From: Mxb001 sp051007175
GTDB lineage: Bacteria; Actinomycetota; Actinomycetes; S36-B12
Reading direction: 5' to 3'
Length of the DNA stretch: 19,644 bases
Assembly: GCA_051007175.1 (NCBI GenBank)
Contig: JBPCSL010000193.1
Location: 1 to 19,644 of the forward strand
This document shows, in pieces, positions 1 through 8,639 of this stretch. How positions within the stretch are numbered: the stretch's first letter is position 1; each line of letters opens with the position of its first letter. The translations under genes were made by a program, and so were the position numbers. A model generated the notes under the pieces. It was not told the origin of the DNA. It did no database searches and saw only the letters and a program-made list of their open reading frames with translations.

Positions 1-681
1 GCCCAGGCGATCCGCCCCGCACCACTGGATGGCCTCCCAGATGCTCGGCAGCCCGAAGGCCTCGCCGGCGTGGATGGTGAAGTGGGCATTCTCGCGCCGG
101 AGGAACTCGAAGGAGTCCAGGTGGCGGGTCGGCGGGTAGCCGGCCTCGCGCCCGGCGATATCGAAGCCGACGACCCCCCGGTCGCGGTACTCCACGACGA
201 GGTCGGCGATCTGACGGCTCTTGGCGGCCGTGCGCATGGCGGTGAGCAGGGTCCCGATCCTGATGCGACCTCCGGAGGTGCGCTCCCCCTCGCGGAAGCC
301 GTCCTGCACCGCGTCGACGACCTGGCTCAGCGTCAGCCCGCGCTCGACGTGCAACTCCGGGGCGAAGCGGACCTCGGCGTAGACGACACCGTCGTCGGCG
401 AGGTCCTGCGCGCACTCGGCAGCGACGCGGGCGAGTGCCTCGGGGGTCTGCATGACCCCCACCGTGTGACGGAAGGTCTCCAGGTAGCGATCGAGGGACC
501 CCGAGTCGGCCGCCTCCCGGAACCAGGCGGCGAGGGCCGTCGGATCGGTCGCAGGCAGGTCGGCGTAGCCGGTCTCCGCCGCGAGCTCCGCGACCGTGGC
601 AGGGCGCACGCCGCCGTCGAGATGATCGTGCAGGAGAACCTTCGGCAGTGGCCGGATCTTGGACTCCGTGAGCGCCTGCAT
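1..681 (-). CDS. add: Adenosine deaminase, 3' end cut by window edge
   Basis: Encodes the first 227 residues of an adenosine deaminase, which hydrolyses (deoxy)adenosine to (deoxy)inosine and ammonia in purine salvage in the cytoplasm. The frame stays open from the ATG at 681 to base 1, so the C-terminal third lies outside the window. Visible family marks are the N-terminal metal-binding H-x-H (His18, His20, in HDHLDGG) and the HAGE motif at about 204-207, where the Glu is the family's proton donor. The start has no Shine-Dalgarno; instead a TACAGT box ends six bases before the ATG, suggesting a leaderless transcript. The gene lies 19 bases after the glutamate dehydrogenase stop, so it may also be read from the upstream operon. 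The family is near certain; adenosine versus a related aminohydrolase substrate is inferred from the motifs. Confidence 0.93.
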   Translation of the reverse strand, partial: MQALTESKIRPLPKVLLHDHLDGGVRPATVAELAAETGYADLPATDPTALAAWFREAADSGSLDRYLETFRHTVGVMQTPEALARVAAECAQDLADDGVVYAEVRFAPELHVERGLTLSQVVDAVQDGFREGERTSGGRIRIGTLLTAMRTAAKSRQIADLVVEYRDRGVVGFDIAGREAGYPPTRHLDSFEFLRRENAHFTIHAGEAFGLPSIWEAIQWCGADRLG

Positions 682-687
682 CCCAGG

Positions 688-693
688 ACTGTA
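688..693 (-). promoter_or_regulatory. -10 box for leaderless add transcript
   Basis: TACAGT on the minus strand, followed by six bases and then the ATG at 681. Transcription starting about seven bases after the box would begin at the A of the start codon. No clear -35 is seen; the upstream bases are gdh coding sequence. Confidence 0.5.
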
Positions 694-700
694 CCTCGCC

Positions 701-3700
701 TTATGAACGCCCCTGTGCGACGAGGTTGCGCAGGACGCGCAGAGCTACCGAGAGAGTCGCCAGGTCGCCCGTCTCCGTGGCCGCGATCTCATTGAGCGTC
801 GCGCGGGCACGGGCGAGACCCTCCCGATTGCGCTCCTCCCACTCGTCGATGCGGACGCTCGCCGGCCGGTCGGGAGGCGTGGCGCGCACCACGCTGAGGG
901 TGAGACCGGCCAGCGCGCCATAGAGGTCCGTGCGCAAGGCCTGGCGGGCCAGCGCCGTCCAGCGATCGCCCCGTGGCAGGGCCGTGATGCGACGGAGGAA
1001 CTGGTCGACGTCGTAGCGCTCCGAGAGGCTGAAGTAGACGGGCAGGACGTCGGCGGCCGGCTGCCCTGCCCGCTCGGCCACCGAGACGATGTCGAGCAGG
1101 GTGAAGACCTCGAGCATCGCGGCCGCCTCGACGGCCAGCTCGTGCGGGGCTCCCAGCGCGACGAGCTGGTCGGCCACCTGGTCCATGCGCTCCCGCTCGA
1201 CGCCGACGAGGGCGTCGGGGACGAGATGGGCCAACTCCTGCACGGCGGGCCTGAATCGGTCGACCTCCGCGGTGACATCGATGCTGCCGCCCCGCGTCTG
1301 CAGGAACCACCGCATCGCCCGGTCGAGGAGGCGCCGGGACTGCAGGTAGAGGGCATCCTGCACCGCGGTCGGCACGCGGTTGTCGAGCGCATCGACCCGG
1401 GCCCAGAACTCATGCAGGTCGAACACCGCCATGGCGGCGCTCGCGGCCCGGACCGCCTCAAGCTGGGAGGCGCCGGTCTCCTCGCATGCCCGGAAGACCA
1501 CCGACAGGCCGCCGTTGTTGATGAGGTCATTGACGACGACCGTCGACACGATGGATTCGCGCAGCGGGTGAGCCGCGATGCGCTCGGCAAACCGCTGTCG
1601 GAGTGCCATCGGGAAGTAGTCGACCAGCGACCGGGCGAACCATGGATCATCGACGAGGTGCTTGCCGTCGAGATCGGCGGTGAGGGCGATCTTGGAGTAG
1701 GCCAGCAGCACCGCCAGCTCGGGGGAGGACAGCCCCTGACCCGCGGCCGCCCGGGTCAGGATCTCCTCGTCGTCGGGCAGGAACTCGATCGCGCGATCGA
1801 GGATGCCGCGCGACTCCAGATCGTTGATCATGCGCGCGTGCACGGAGATGAGCGCGGCAGCCCCGGCCCGGGCATTGCCCAGGACGACGTTCTGCTGGTA
1901 GTTGTCGCGGAGCACGAGGTCCGCGATCTCGTCCGTCATCGACTCCAGCAGGGAGTTGCGCTCGTCCTCGGGAAGGTCCCCATCGCGGACGGCCGCATCG
2001 AGAAGGATCTTGATGTTGACCTCATGGTCCGAGGTGTCGACGCCGGCGGAGTTGTCGATGGCGTCCGTGTTGAGCTTCACGCCGTGGCGGGACGCCTCGA
2101 TGCGCCCGAGCTGGGTGAGCCCCAGGTTGCCGCCCTCGCCCACCACCCGGCAGCGCAGGGAGTTGCCGTTGACCCGCACCGCGTCATTGGCCTTGTCCCC
2201 CACGTTGGCGTTGGTCTCGGTCTGGCTCTTCACGTAGGTGCCGATGCCGCCGTTCCAGAGCAGGTCGACCGGGGCGGTGAGAATCCGCTTGATGAGGTCG
2301 GCCGGGGTCAGCGCGTCGACGCCATCCTCGATGCCGAGGGATGCGCGCACCTGCGGGCTGAGCGGGATCGACTTCGCGCTGCGCGGATAGACGCCGCCGC
2401 CCGGGGAGATCAGGCTCGCGTCGTAGTCCTCCCAGGACGAACGCGGCAGGTCGAACATTCGGCGGCGCTCGGCGAAGGACACGGCGGCGTCGGGGTCAGG
2501 GTCGAGGAATACATGGCGATGGTCGAAGGCGGCCACCAGACGGATGCCATCGGACAGGAGCATGCCATTGCCGAAGACATCGCCGCTCATGTCGCCGACG
2601 CCGACGACGGTGAACTCGTCGACCTGCGTGTTGACGCCCAGCTCGCGGAAGTGGCGCTGGACCGAGATCCAGGCACCGCGCGCCGTGATGGCCATGGCCT
2701 TGTGGTCGTAACCGGCCGATCCGCCGGAGGCGAAGGCATCGCCGAGCCAGAAGGAGTACTCCGCCGCCACGGAGTTCGCGAGGTCGGAGAAGGTCGCGGT
2801 GCCCTTGTCGGCGGCCACCACGAGGTAGGCATCGTCGCCGTCGTGGCGCACAACGTCGACCGGCGGTACGACGTTCCCTTCGACCAGGTTGTCGGTGATA
2901 TCGAGGAGACCGCGGATGAATGTCGCGTAGGCAGCACGGCCCTCTGTCATCCAGGCGTCGCGGTCGACGCTGGGATCGGGCAGCATCTTGGGCAGGAACC
3001 CGCCCTTGGCCCCGACCGGCACGATGACGGCGTTCTTCACCTCCTGGGCCTTGACCAGGCCGAGGATCTCGGTGCGGAAGTCGGCCCTGCGGTCGCTCCA
3101 GCGCAGGCCGCCGCGGGCCACGCGGCCGAATCGCAGGTGCACGCCTTCCACGCGCGGCGAGTAGACCCAGATCTCCGCGAAGGGCCGGGGCAGGGGGAGC
3201 TCCGGGATATGTCGGGCGTTGAGCTTGAAGGACAGGCGGTCGAGCGGAGCGCCGTGGGCATCGCGCATGTAGGCATTGGTCCGCAGCGTCTCGCGGACCA
3301 TCCCCAGCAGCGAGCGCAGCACGCGATCCTCGTCGAGGCTCGCCACGGAGTCCAGGGCCTGACGCGCCCGCGCAGCGATCGTGTCCTGCCGATCCCGGCG
3401 GCCCTCGTCGAGGGCCGGGTCGAAGCGCGCCTCGAAGAGCTCCACGATGAGCCGGGCGATCTCGAAATGGGAGAGCAGGGCCGACTCGACGACCTCCTGG
3501 CCGAGGCTGCTGCCGGTCTGCTGCAGGTAGCGCACGTAGGCGCGCAGGATGGTGACCCGGCGCCAGTCGATCCCTGCCGTGACCACGAGGCCATTCAGGG
3601 CATCGGCCTCGCATCGGCCCTCCCATATAGCGAGGAAGGCCTCCTCGAAGAGGGCGCGGAAGGCCGCAGGGTCGGCGAGCTCGACCTCCGGCAGCCGGAA

Positions 3701-5509
3701 GCCGATGTCGTAGATGCGGACGGGCTCGCGCCCGCTGCGCACGACGTCGTACGGGTGCTCGTCCTCGATGAGGACCCCCAGGCTGCCGAGGACCGGCAGC
3801 ACCTCCGACAGCGAGATCGGCGCGCCCGACCGGATGATCTTCAAGCGCCGCACGGCGGATTCCTTGCCCTCGGGGGCATACAGGCGCAGGCGCAACTGGT
3901 CGGATCCCTCGAGCGTCTCCGCGAGCAGGATGTCCTGGGCCGCGGCGGCCGCGGGGACCTCCTGCCGGTAGGACTCCGGGAAGCCGCCCTCGTAGATGCG
4001 CCAGAGATCATGCGCCCGGTCCTCGCCGACACGGGCGCGCAGCTGGTCGCCGAGCTCGTCATCCCAGCTGCGGACGACATGGGCGATCTCGTCCTGGACC
4101 ACGGCCGTGTCGGCGTCACCGATGGCCTGCCCGGGGCGGGCTCGCACCACGATGTGAAGGCGCGCGAGTACGGACTCGCTCACCCGAGCGGAGTAGTCCA
4201 CGGTGGCGCCGTCGTACGCGCGCACGAGTATCTCTTGGATCCGCAGGCGGACCGCGGTGTTGTAGCGGTCGCGGGGGAGGTAGACGAGGCACGACACGGA
4301 GCGTCCGTAGGGATCGCGGCGTACAAAGAGACGAGTCTGCCGACGCTCGGCAATTTGGTGCACGGCCAGCGCCACAGGGGCGAGGTCCTCGGCACTCACC
4401 TGGAAGAGTTCATCGCGAGGATAGGTCTCGAGAAACTGCAGGACATCCTTGCCGCTGTGGGATCGCGGATCGAAGTCGAGCGCGGAGAGCACGGCATCGG
4501 CCTTGGTGCTCAGCAAGGGGATGTCGCGCACGGAGTGCGAGTAGGCCGAGCCCGCGAAGAGACCGAGGAAGCGGCGCTCGCCCGTCACGCGTCCCTGGGC
4601 ATCGAATCTCTTGACGCCGACATAGTCGAGGTACGCCGGCCGGTGGATTGAGGACCGGCTGTTGGCCGACGTCAGCACCAGGATCGTCGGCTCGCTCGCG
4701 TTCGCGGCGACCTCGTCGGTGAGGTACTGGGGCGCCGAGGCTCGGTCCTGGTCCGCGCGCAGGATCCCCAGGCCCGTGCCGGGCACGGCGCGCAGCCATT
4801 CGCCGCCCGCGTCACGAACGAGGTCGTACTCCCGGTAGCCCAGGAAGGTGAAGTTGTCCTGGGCGAGCCACTCCAGGAATTCCGCTGCCTCCTCGGACTC
4901 ACCCGACGGAACGCCGACCGCCGGATGGGCCGCGAGCTCGCCGGACAGCGCGAACGCCGTCGCGCGCATGCGAGGCCAGTCCTCCACCGCCTCGCGCACA
5001 TCGGAGAGCACGCGGCGAAGCGACGCCTCGATATCCGACGCATCTCCCGGGCCACGGTCGATCTCGACATGGATCCAGGACTCGGCGATGCCGTCCTCGT
5101 CGTCGGCGCCCACGATGGCCTGAAGGTCGCCCGTCACGTCGCGACGTACCCGCAGCACCGGGTGGATGATCAGGTGCAGGGCGCGCCCGAGCCGCGTGAG
5201 CTCGCTGCTGACGGAATCCACGAGGAACGGCATGTCGTCGGTGACGATCTCCACGACTGTGCGCCCGCACGACCAGCCATCCGACTCCACCGTCGGCGTG
5301 TAGACGCGCACGCGGGCGGTGCCCGGCGGCCGCTGGCTGGCGAGCTCGGCGTGGGAGACCATCGCCCCCAGGAGGTCCGCGGCACTGCGATCGGCGATGT
5401 CCTCAGACGGGACGTAGCGGTAGTAGACGTCGGCAAGCTGCTCCAGCAGCGGATTGCCCATCGCCAACTCAGCGACCTCGTCGAGCGGACTCACCGACGG
5501 CGCGGTCAT
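701..5509 (-). CDS. gdh: NAD-specific glutamate dehydrogenase, large (180-kDa) class
   Basis: A 1602-residue protein matching the large bacterial NAD-glutamate dehydrogenases (Bac_GDH family), which oxidise glutamate to 2-oxoglutarate and ammonium and act mainly in catabolism. The length fits the class (about 1600 residues). The catalytic core is clear: KNAVIVPVGAKGGF near 823-836 holds the substrate-binding/catalytic lysines, ADKGTATFSD is near 900, GDMSGDVFGNGML near 971-983 is the dinucleotide-binding region, and LWNGGIGTYVK follows. The N-terminal 600 residues correspond to the regulatory ACT-like part of the class. The ATG at 5509 has a strong AAGGAGG four bases upstream (5514-5520). It starts 16 bases after the patatin-like gene, so co-transcription with the lipid genes is likely. 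No frameshift or missing motif was noticed. Confidence 0.96.
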   Translation of the reverse strand: MTAPSVSPLDEVAELAMGNPLLEQLADVYYRYVPSEDIADRSAADLLGAMVSHAELASQRPPGTARVRVYTPTVESDGWSCGRTVVEIVTDDMPFLVDSVSSELTRLGRALHLIIHPVLRVRRDVTGDLQAIVGADDEDGIAESWIHVEIDRGPGDASDIEASLRRVLSDVREAVEDWPRMRATAFALSGELAAHPAVGVPSGESEEAAEFLEWLAQDNFTFLGYREYDLVRDAGGEWLRAVPGTGLGILRADQDRASAPQYLTDEVAANASEPTILVLTSANSRSSIHRPAYLDYVGVKRFDAQGRVTGERRFLGLFAGSAYSHSVRDIPLLSTKADAVLSALDFDPRSHSGKDVLQFLETYPRDELFQVSAEDLAPVALAVHQIAERRQTRLFVRRDPYGRSVSCLVYLPRDRYNTAVRLRIQEILVRAYDGATVDYSARVSESVLARLHIVVRARPGQAIGDADTAVVQDEIAHVVRSWDDELGDQLRARVGEDRAHDLWRIYEGGFPESYRQEVPAAAAAQDILLAETLEGSDQLRLRLYAPEGKESAVRRLKIIRSGAPISLSEVLPVLGSLGVLIEDEHPYDVVRSGREPVRIYDIGFRLPEVELADPAAFRALFEEAFLAIWEGRCEADALNGLVVTAGIDWRRVTILRAYVRYLQQTGSSLGQEVVESALLSHFEIARLIVELFEARFDPALDEGRRDRQDTIAARARQALDSVASLDEDRVLRSLLGMVRETLRTNAYMRDAHGAPLDRLSFKLNARHIPELPLPRPFAEIWVYSPRVEGVHLRFGRVARGGLRWSDRRADFRTEILGLVKAQEVKNAVIVPVGAKGGFLPKMLPDPSVDRDAWMTEGRAAYATFIRGLLDITDNLVEGNVVPPVDVVRHDGDDAYLVVAADKGTATFSDLANSVAAEYSFWLGDAFASGGSAGYDHKAMAITARGAWISVQRHFRELGVNTQVDEFTVVGVGDMSGDVFGNGMLLSDGIRLVAAFDHRHVFLDPDPDAAVSFAERRRMFDLPRSSWEDYDASLISPGGGVYPRSAKSIPLSPQVRASLGIEDGVDALTPADLIKRILTAPVDLLWNGGIGTYVKSQTETNANVGDKANDAVRVNGNSLRCRVVGEGGNLGLTQLGRIEASRHGVKLNTDAIDNSAGVDTSDHEVNIKILLDAAVRDGDLPEDERNSLLESMTDEIADLVLRDNYQQNVVLGNARAGAAALISVHARMINDLESRGILDRAIEFLPDDEEILTRAAAGQGLSSPELAVLLAYSKIALTADLDGKHLVDDPWFARSLVDYFPMALRQRFAERIAAHPLRESIVSTVVVNDLINNGGLSVVFRACEETGASQLEAVRAASAAMAVFDLHEFWARVDALDNRVPTAVQDALYLQSRRLLDRAMRWFLQTRGGSIDVTAEVDRFRPAVQELAHLVPDALVGVERERMDQVADQLVALGAPHELAVEAAAMLEVFTLLDIVSVAERAGQPAADVLPVYFSLSERYDVDQFLRRITALPRGDRWTALARQALRTDLYGALAGLTLSVVRATPPDRPASVRIDEWEERNREGLARARATLNEIAATETGDLATLSVALRVLRNLVAQGRS

Positions 5510-5525
5510 CGAGCCTCCTTGATCC

Positions 5526-6503
5526 TCAGCCTACGTCGGCAAGCCTGCCAGAACCCCCATGCTCAAGTGCCTGCTTGCTCGTGATCAAGGAGGTTTCAAG
5601 AACGTGAATCCTGCGCCGGCCATCCATGACATTGCCCCCCATGGCCTCGAGGTCGTCGACGCCGGGACCCAGGACCGTGACCTGGGTGCCCTCGGATTCC
5701 ACTTCCTCGACCTCGCGCATGCATCGCCGCGTGACACTGCCGCGCCAGCGTCTCTCCAGGCGGCTCAGGAGCCCGTCCGGCTCATCGCCCTCGAACGAGA
5801 CCATGGGAGCCACGACGAAGACCTCGTCGAGGCCCAATCCGGCCACGACGTCGGCGGACGTCGCCGACCATGCGCCTCCATCGACGTAGGTGCGTCCGTC
5901 GATGGCCACCGGCTCGAACCAGCCCGGGATGGCACACGAGGCCATCACCGCATCCGAGAGGCCGACGGCCGGAGCATCCTCGCGGCCGAAGACAACCCGG
6001 TGACCGGCGTCGTAGTCGAGGGCGACGACCCACAGCGCCGGATGCGGTGACCACTCGCCGTAGGGGGTGATCGCATCGATGAGGTGACCCACGCGCTCCA
6101 GCGATCCGGTCCCGACGGGCATGAAAGCGGACAGCACGGCCGTCGGAGGCATGCGCAGGCCGTGGCGCAGGGAGGAGGCCATGAGCTTCACCGAGCCCGG
6201 GCCGCGCAGCCGCGGCATGCTCGGCCGCGCACCACCGGTCGCCGTCTCGTAGTCCCAGGAGTAGCCCGCCAGGGGCCCCTCCGTGATCGGAACGCCGAAC
6301 TGGTGATCGCGCAAAGCCGCGACGCTCGTCCCGGCCGCCACCAGGGATCCCAGGACTGAGCCCGCGGACGTGCCGACGATGACGTCGAAGTCGCGAGGGT
6401 CGAGGCCCCGGACCTCCTGGATGGCCTGCAGGGCGCCCACCGCCCAGGCAGCGCCCAGCACGCCGCCACCCCCGAGCACCAGACCGCGACGAGGCTTCGA
6501 CAT
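5526..6503 (-). CDS. Patatin-like phospholipase/acylhydrolase
   Basis: A 325-residue serine acylhydrolase of the patatin family, acting on phospholipids or neutral acylglycerols through a Ser-Asp dyad. The N-terminus carries the oxyanion-hole glycine run GGGGVLG (11-17), then GTSAGS (44-49) with nucleophile Ser46, and DGG at about 208-210 with the catalytic Asp. No signal peptide or membrane segment is evident, so it is probably cytoplasmic or lipid-body associated. The ATG at 6503 shares its A with the TGA of the wax ester synthase gene (TGATG), which implies translational coupling; an in-frame TTG at 6506 is a possible alternative start. Pairing with a storage-lipid synthase suggests a role in lipid turnover, which is inference; the true substrate is unknown. 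Confidence 0.92.
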   Translation of the reverse strand: MSKPRRGLVLGGGGVLGAAWAVGALQAIQEVRGLDPRDFDVIVGTSAGSVLGSLVAAGTSVAALRDHQFGVPITEGPLAGYSWDYETATGGARPSMPRLRGPGSVKLMASSLRHGLRMPPTAVLSAFMPVGTGSLERVGHLIDAITPYGEWSPHPALWVVALDYDAGHRVVFGREDAPAVGLSDAVMASCAIPGWFEPVAIDGRTYVDGGAWSATSADVVAGLGLDEVFVVAPMVSFEGDEPDGLLSRLERRWRGSVTRRCMREVEEVESEGTQVTVLGPGVDDLEAMGGNVMDGRRRIHVLETSLITSKQALEHGGSGRLADVG

Positions 6504-7909
6504 CAATCCGTCCGCTCCCGGACCCTTGACAGGCGGCCACGGCTCCGGGCGGCATCGACCAACTCGGCCAGGGAGTCCCGCAGGGACTGCACGAGCACGT
6601 CGAGGTCGGGCATCGCGTCGCGATCGGCGTTGAGACCGAGGAACACTCCGCCATCGTACGACGTGAGCCCGATGCTTAGCGCATGCCGCGGTGTCAGCGG
6701 GATGATGGGGTACGCCGCGAGCATGCGCGCACCGCCGGCGTAGAGCGGCGTCTGCGGACCCGGCACATTCGTCACCGACAGGCTGTAGGACCGCTGCGAC
6801 AGCGATGCGCCCACGCGCGCACCGAGGGTGTGCAGGGTGGGCGGGGCGAAGCCCACGAGCCCCGCCATGGCCTTGGCACCGATGGGGCGCACCGACTCCT
6901 CAAAGCGCGCGGTGTCGAAGGAGATGCGCTGCAGGCGGATCAGCGGGTCCGGCTCCCCCACGGGAAGGTCGAGGAGGAAGGCGTCCACGAGGCTCGCCGC
7001 CATCCGGTCGTCCTCCGAGCTCACGCTCATCGGCACCAGCGTGCGGACGATCGTCTCGTGACTCACCCCCAGCCCCCGGGAGAGGAGCCAGCCGCGCACG
7101 CCACCGGCGATGATCGCGAGAGCGACGTCGTTGATGGTGCCCCCGCGAGCGCGGCGGACCTCCTTGAGGTCGTCGAGGCGCAGGTCGAGCGTGGCAAAGC
7201 GGCGCTGCTGTCCCACCTCGATGGCGAGCGGACTCTCATCGCGCCCGCGCACGGCCTGCGCCACGGTCGCGGCCGCATCGCCGATCACCTGCCGAGCCGA
7301 CTGCATGCCGCCGCTCACCACGCCCCACAGGGCCATCGGGTGGGTGACGGCTTCCGACACGGCTCCGGCCACGAGCTCCACCGACGTCGGCCCGGGCGCC
7401 GGTCGCCATGTCGTCGCGGGCGCTCCGCGCACCTCCGCGGTCTCCTCGAGGATGACCTCCCCGATGTCCACGGCGGTGACGCCATCGACCATGGCCTGGT
7501 GGGTCTTGCTCAGCAGCGCGAACTGATGGCCCTCGACCCCCTCGACGAGGTACACCTCCCACAGCGGATGCCGGCGATCGAGCGGTCGGCTCATGATGCG
7601 AGCCACGAGCTCCTGGAGCTGCTTGAGCGATCCCGGGGCCGGCAGCGCGGAGCGGCGTACGTGATAGCTCACGTCGAATCGCTCGTCGTCCACCCAGACC
7701 GGATTGGCCAGGCGGCCCGGCACCTCCCGGAGCCGCTGCCGATAGCGCGGCACATAGGCGATGCGGTCGCGAATGAGCTTGACGAGGCGGTCGTGGTCGA
7801 TGACCCCCGGCTGCTCCTGGAAGAGGGTGAGGCTCCCCACGTGCATGGGGGTCGTCGCGCCCTCGAGGTAGAGGAAGGACGAGTCGAGCGGGGAGAGGCG
7901 ATCGGCCAC
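6503..7909 (-). CDS. Wax ester synthase / diacylglycerol acyltransferase (WS/DGAT)
   Basis: A 468-residue member of the bacterial WS/DGAT family, which transfers acyl groups from acyl-CoA to diacylglycerol or fatty alcohol to make storage triacylglycerol or wax esters. Family marks are PLDRRHPLW (109-117), the acyltransferase motif at 137-143, a GGTINDVALA stretch in the middle and TNVPGP near the C-terminal third. The active-site motif reads HQAMVDG rather than HHxxxDG: the second histidine is Gln138. The start is GTG at 7909 (MADRLSPLD, typical of the family). No Shine-Dalgarno is visible; a weak CACGAT ends six bases upstream. It lies 62 bases after the HAD gene and overlaps the patatin-like gene by one base. 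Family confidence is high; activity is less sure because of the altered motif. Confidence 0.94.
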   Translation of the reverse strand: MADRLSPLDSSFLYLEGATTPMHVGSLTLFQEQPGVIDHDRLVKLIRDRIAYVPRYRQRLREVPGRLANPVWVDDERFDVSYHVRRSALPAPGSLKQLQELVARIMSRPLDRRHPLWEVYLVEGVEGHQFALLSKTHQAMVDGVTAVDIGEVILEETAEVRGAPATTWRPAPGPTSVELVAGAVSEAVTHPMALWGVVSGGMQSARQVIGDAAATVAQAVRGRDESPLAIEVGQQRRFATLDLRLDDLKEVRRARGGTINDVALAIIAGGVRGWLLSRGLGVSHETIVRTLVPMSVSSEDDRMAASLVDAFLLDLPVGEPDPLIRLQRISFDTARFEESVRPIGAKAMAGLVGFAPPTLHTLGARVGASLSQRSYSLSVTNVPGPQTPLYAGGARMLAAYPIIPLTPRHALSIGLTSYDGGVFLGLNADRDAMPDLDVLVQSLRDSLAELVDAARSRGRLSRVRERTD

Positions 7910-7971
7910 GGTGTCATCGTGCCATGGGAGTCATCGGGTTCCGCGGCTCTGCCGCCTCGACCGGGGAGGCG

Positions 7972-8619
7972 CTAGCGCAGATCCCGGCCGAAGAGGGCCT
8001 CAAGCTCCGCGAGGGTCTGGTCATAAGACTCATGGTGTACGCCGACCATGCCGAGGTCCACGGCCGCCTCGATATTGTGGCGCAGGTCGTCCACGAAGAC
8101 GCATTCAGCGGCCGGCAGCCCGAGCTGGTCGAGGGTCAGCGCGAAGATGCCGGCCTCCGGCTTGCGCATCCCCACCTCCCCGCTGATGACGACGACGTCG
8201 AACATGCCCTCCCAGAGGTCCCGCGGGTAGAAGTCCCCCCAGGAGTTCGACAGCAGCGCGGTGCGGATGCCGCTCTCGCGTGCCCGGCGTACGAGGGCAT
8301 TCATGTCGTGCTCGTGCTCGAATTCCTCGAACATGCGCTGGAGCAGGTCGGTGGCATCGTGCTCGACACCGGTGTGCCGGGTGAGCTCCTTCGCGAGCAG
8401 CTCCTCGAAGTGCGGCACCTCCATCTCGCCGCGCTCGAGCGCATGGATCGGGTTGACCATGGCCTCGAGCTCCGCCTCGGGCCCGATCCAGGAGCCGATG
8501 GCCTTGAAGTAGGCGGAGATGTCGACGCCGTAGCGCTCGGCCCATCTCCTCACGGAGGGCCCGATGCCGGAGGTGAGAACGCCGCCCCAGTCCACGACGA
8601 GACCCCGCAGCGACGACAC
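7972..8619 (-). CDS. HAD-superfamily hydrolase (subfamily IA type)
   Basis: A 215-residue haloacid-dehalogenase-fold protein. Motif I is VVDWGGVLTS (nucleophile Asp10), motif III is the Lys of GEVGMRKPEAGIF, and motif IV is FVDDLRHN with its paired aspartates. The residue two after the nucleophile is Gly12, not the Asp usual in phosphatases, as in many FDxGGVL-type HAD proteins related to epoxide-hydrolase N-domains, so phosphatase activity should not be assumed. A helical cap (about 20-95) fits class IA. The GTG at 8619 is supported by a TAGGAT box ending six bases upstream, which predicts a leaderless mRNA. The gene lies 20 bases after the CpaE-like gene. The substrate is unknown. Confidence 0.88.
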   Translation of the reverse strand: MSSLRGLVVDWGGVLTSGIGPSVRRWAERYGVDISAYFKAIGSWIGPEAELEAMVNPIHALERGEMEVPHFEELLAKELTRHTGVEHDATDLLQRMFEEFEHEHDMNALVRRARESGIRTALLSNSWGDFYPRDLWEGMFDVVVISGEVGMRKPEAGIFALTLDQLGLPAAECVFVDDLRHNIEAAVDLGMVGVHHESYDQTLAELEALFGRDLR

Positions 8620-8625
8620 CGCTCG

Positions 8626-8631
8626 ATCCTA
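8626..8631 (-). promoter_or_regulatory. -10 box for leaderless HAD transcript
   Basis: TAGGAT on the minus strand, a typical actinobacterial -10, ends six bases before the GTG at 8619, so +1 would fall on the start codon. It sits in the 20-base gap behind the CpaE-like gene, so this apparent operon junction may hold its own promoter. No good -35 is seen. Confidence 0.55.
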
Positions 8632-8639
8632 GGCGGTCC

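Noticed and set aside
1142..4651. Very long open frame (about 1169 codons) antisense to the glutamate dehydrogenase gene
   Set aside because: It has no recognisable domain and its His/Asp/Gly-rich composition is what G+C-rich third positions produce on the opposite strand; the sense gene is unmistakable.
6683..7975. Long open frame antisense to the WS/DGAT gene
   Set aside because: Mirror of a well-supported acyltransferase gene, without any family motif.
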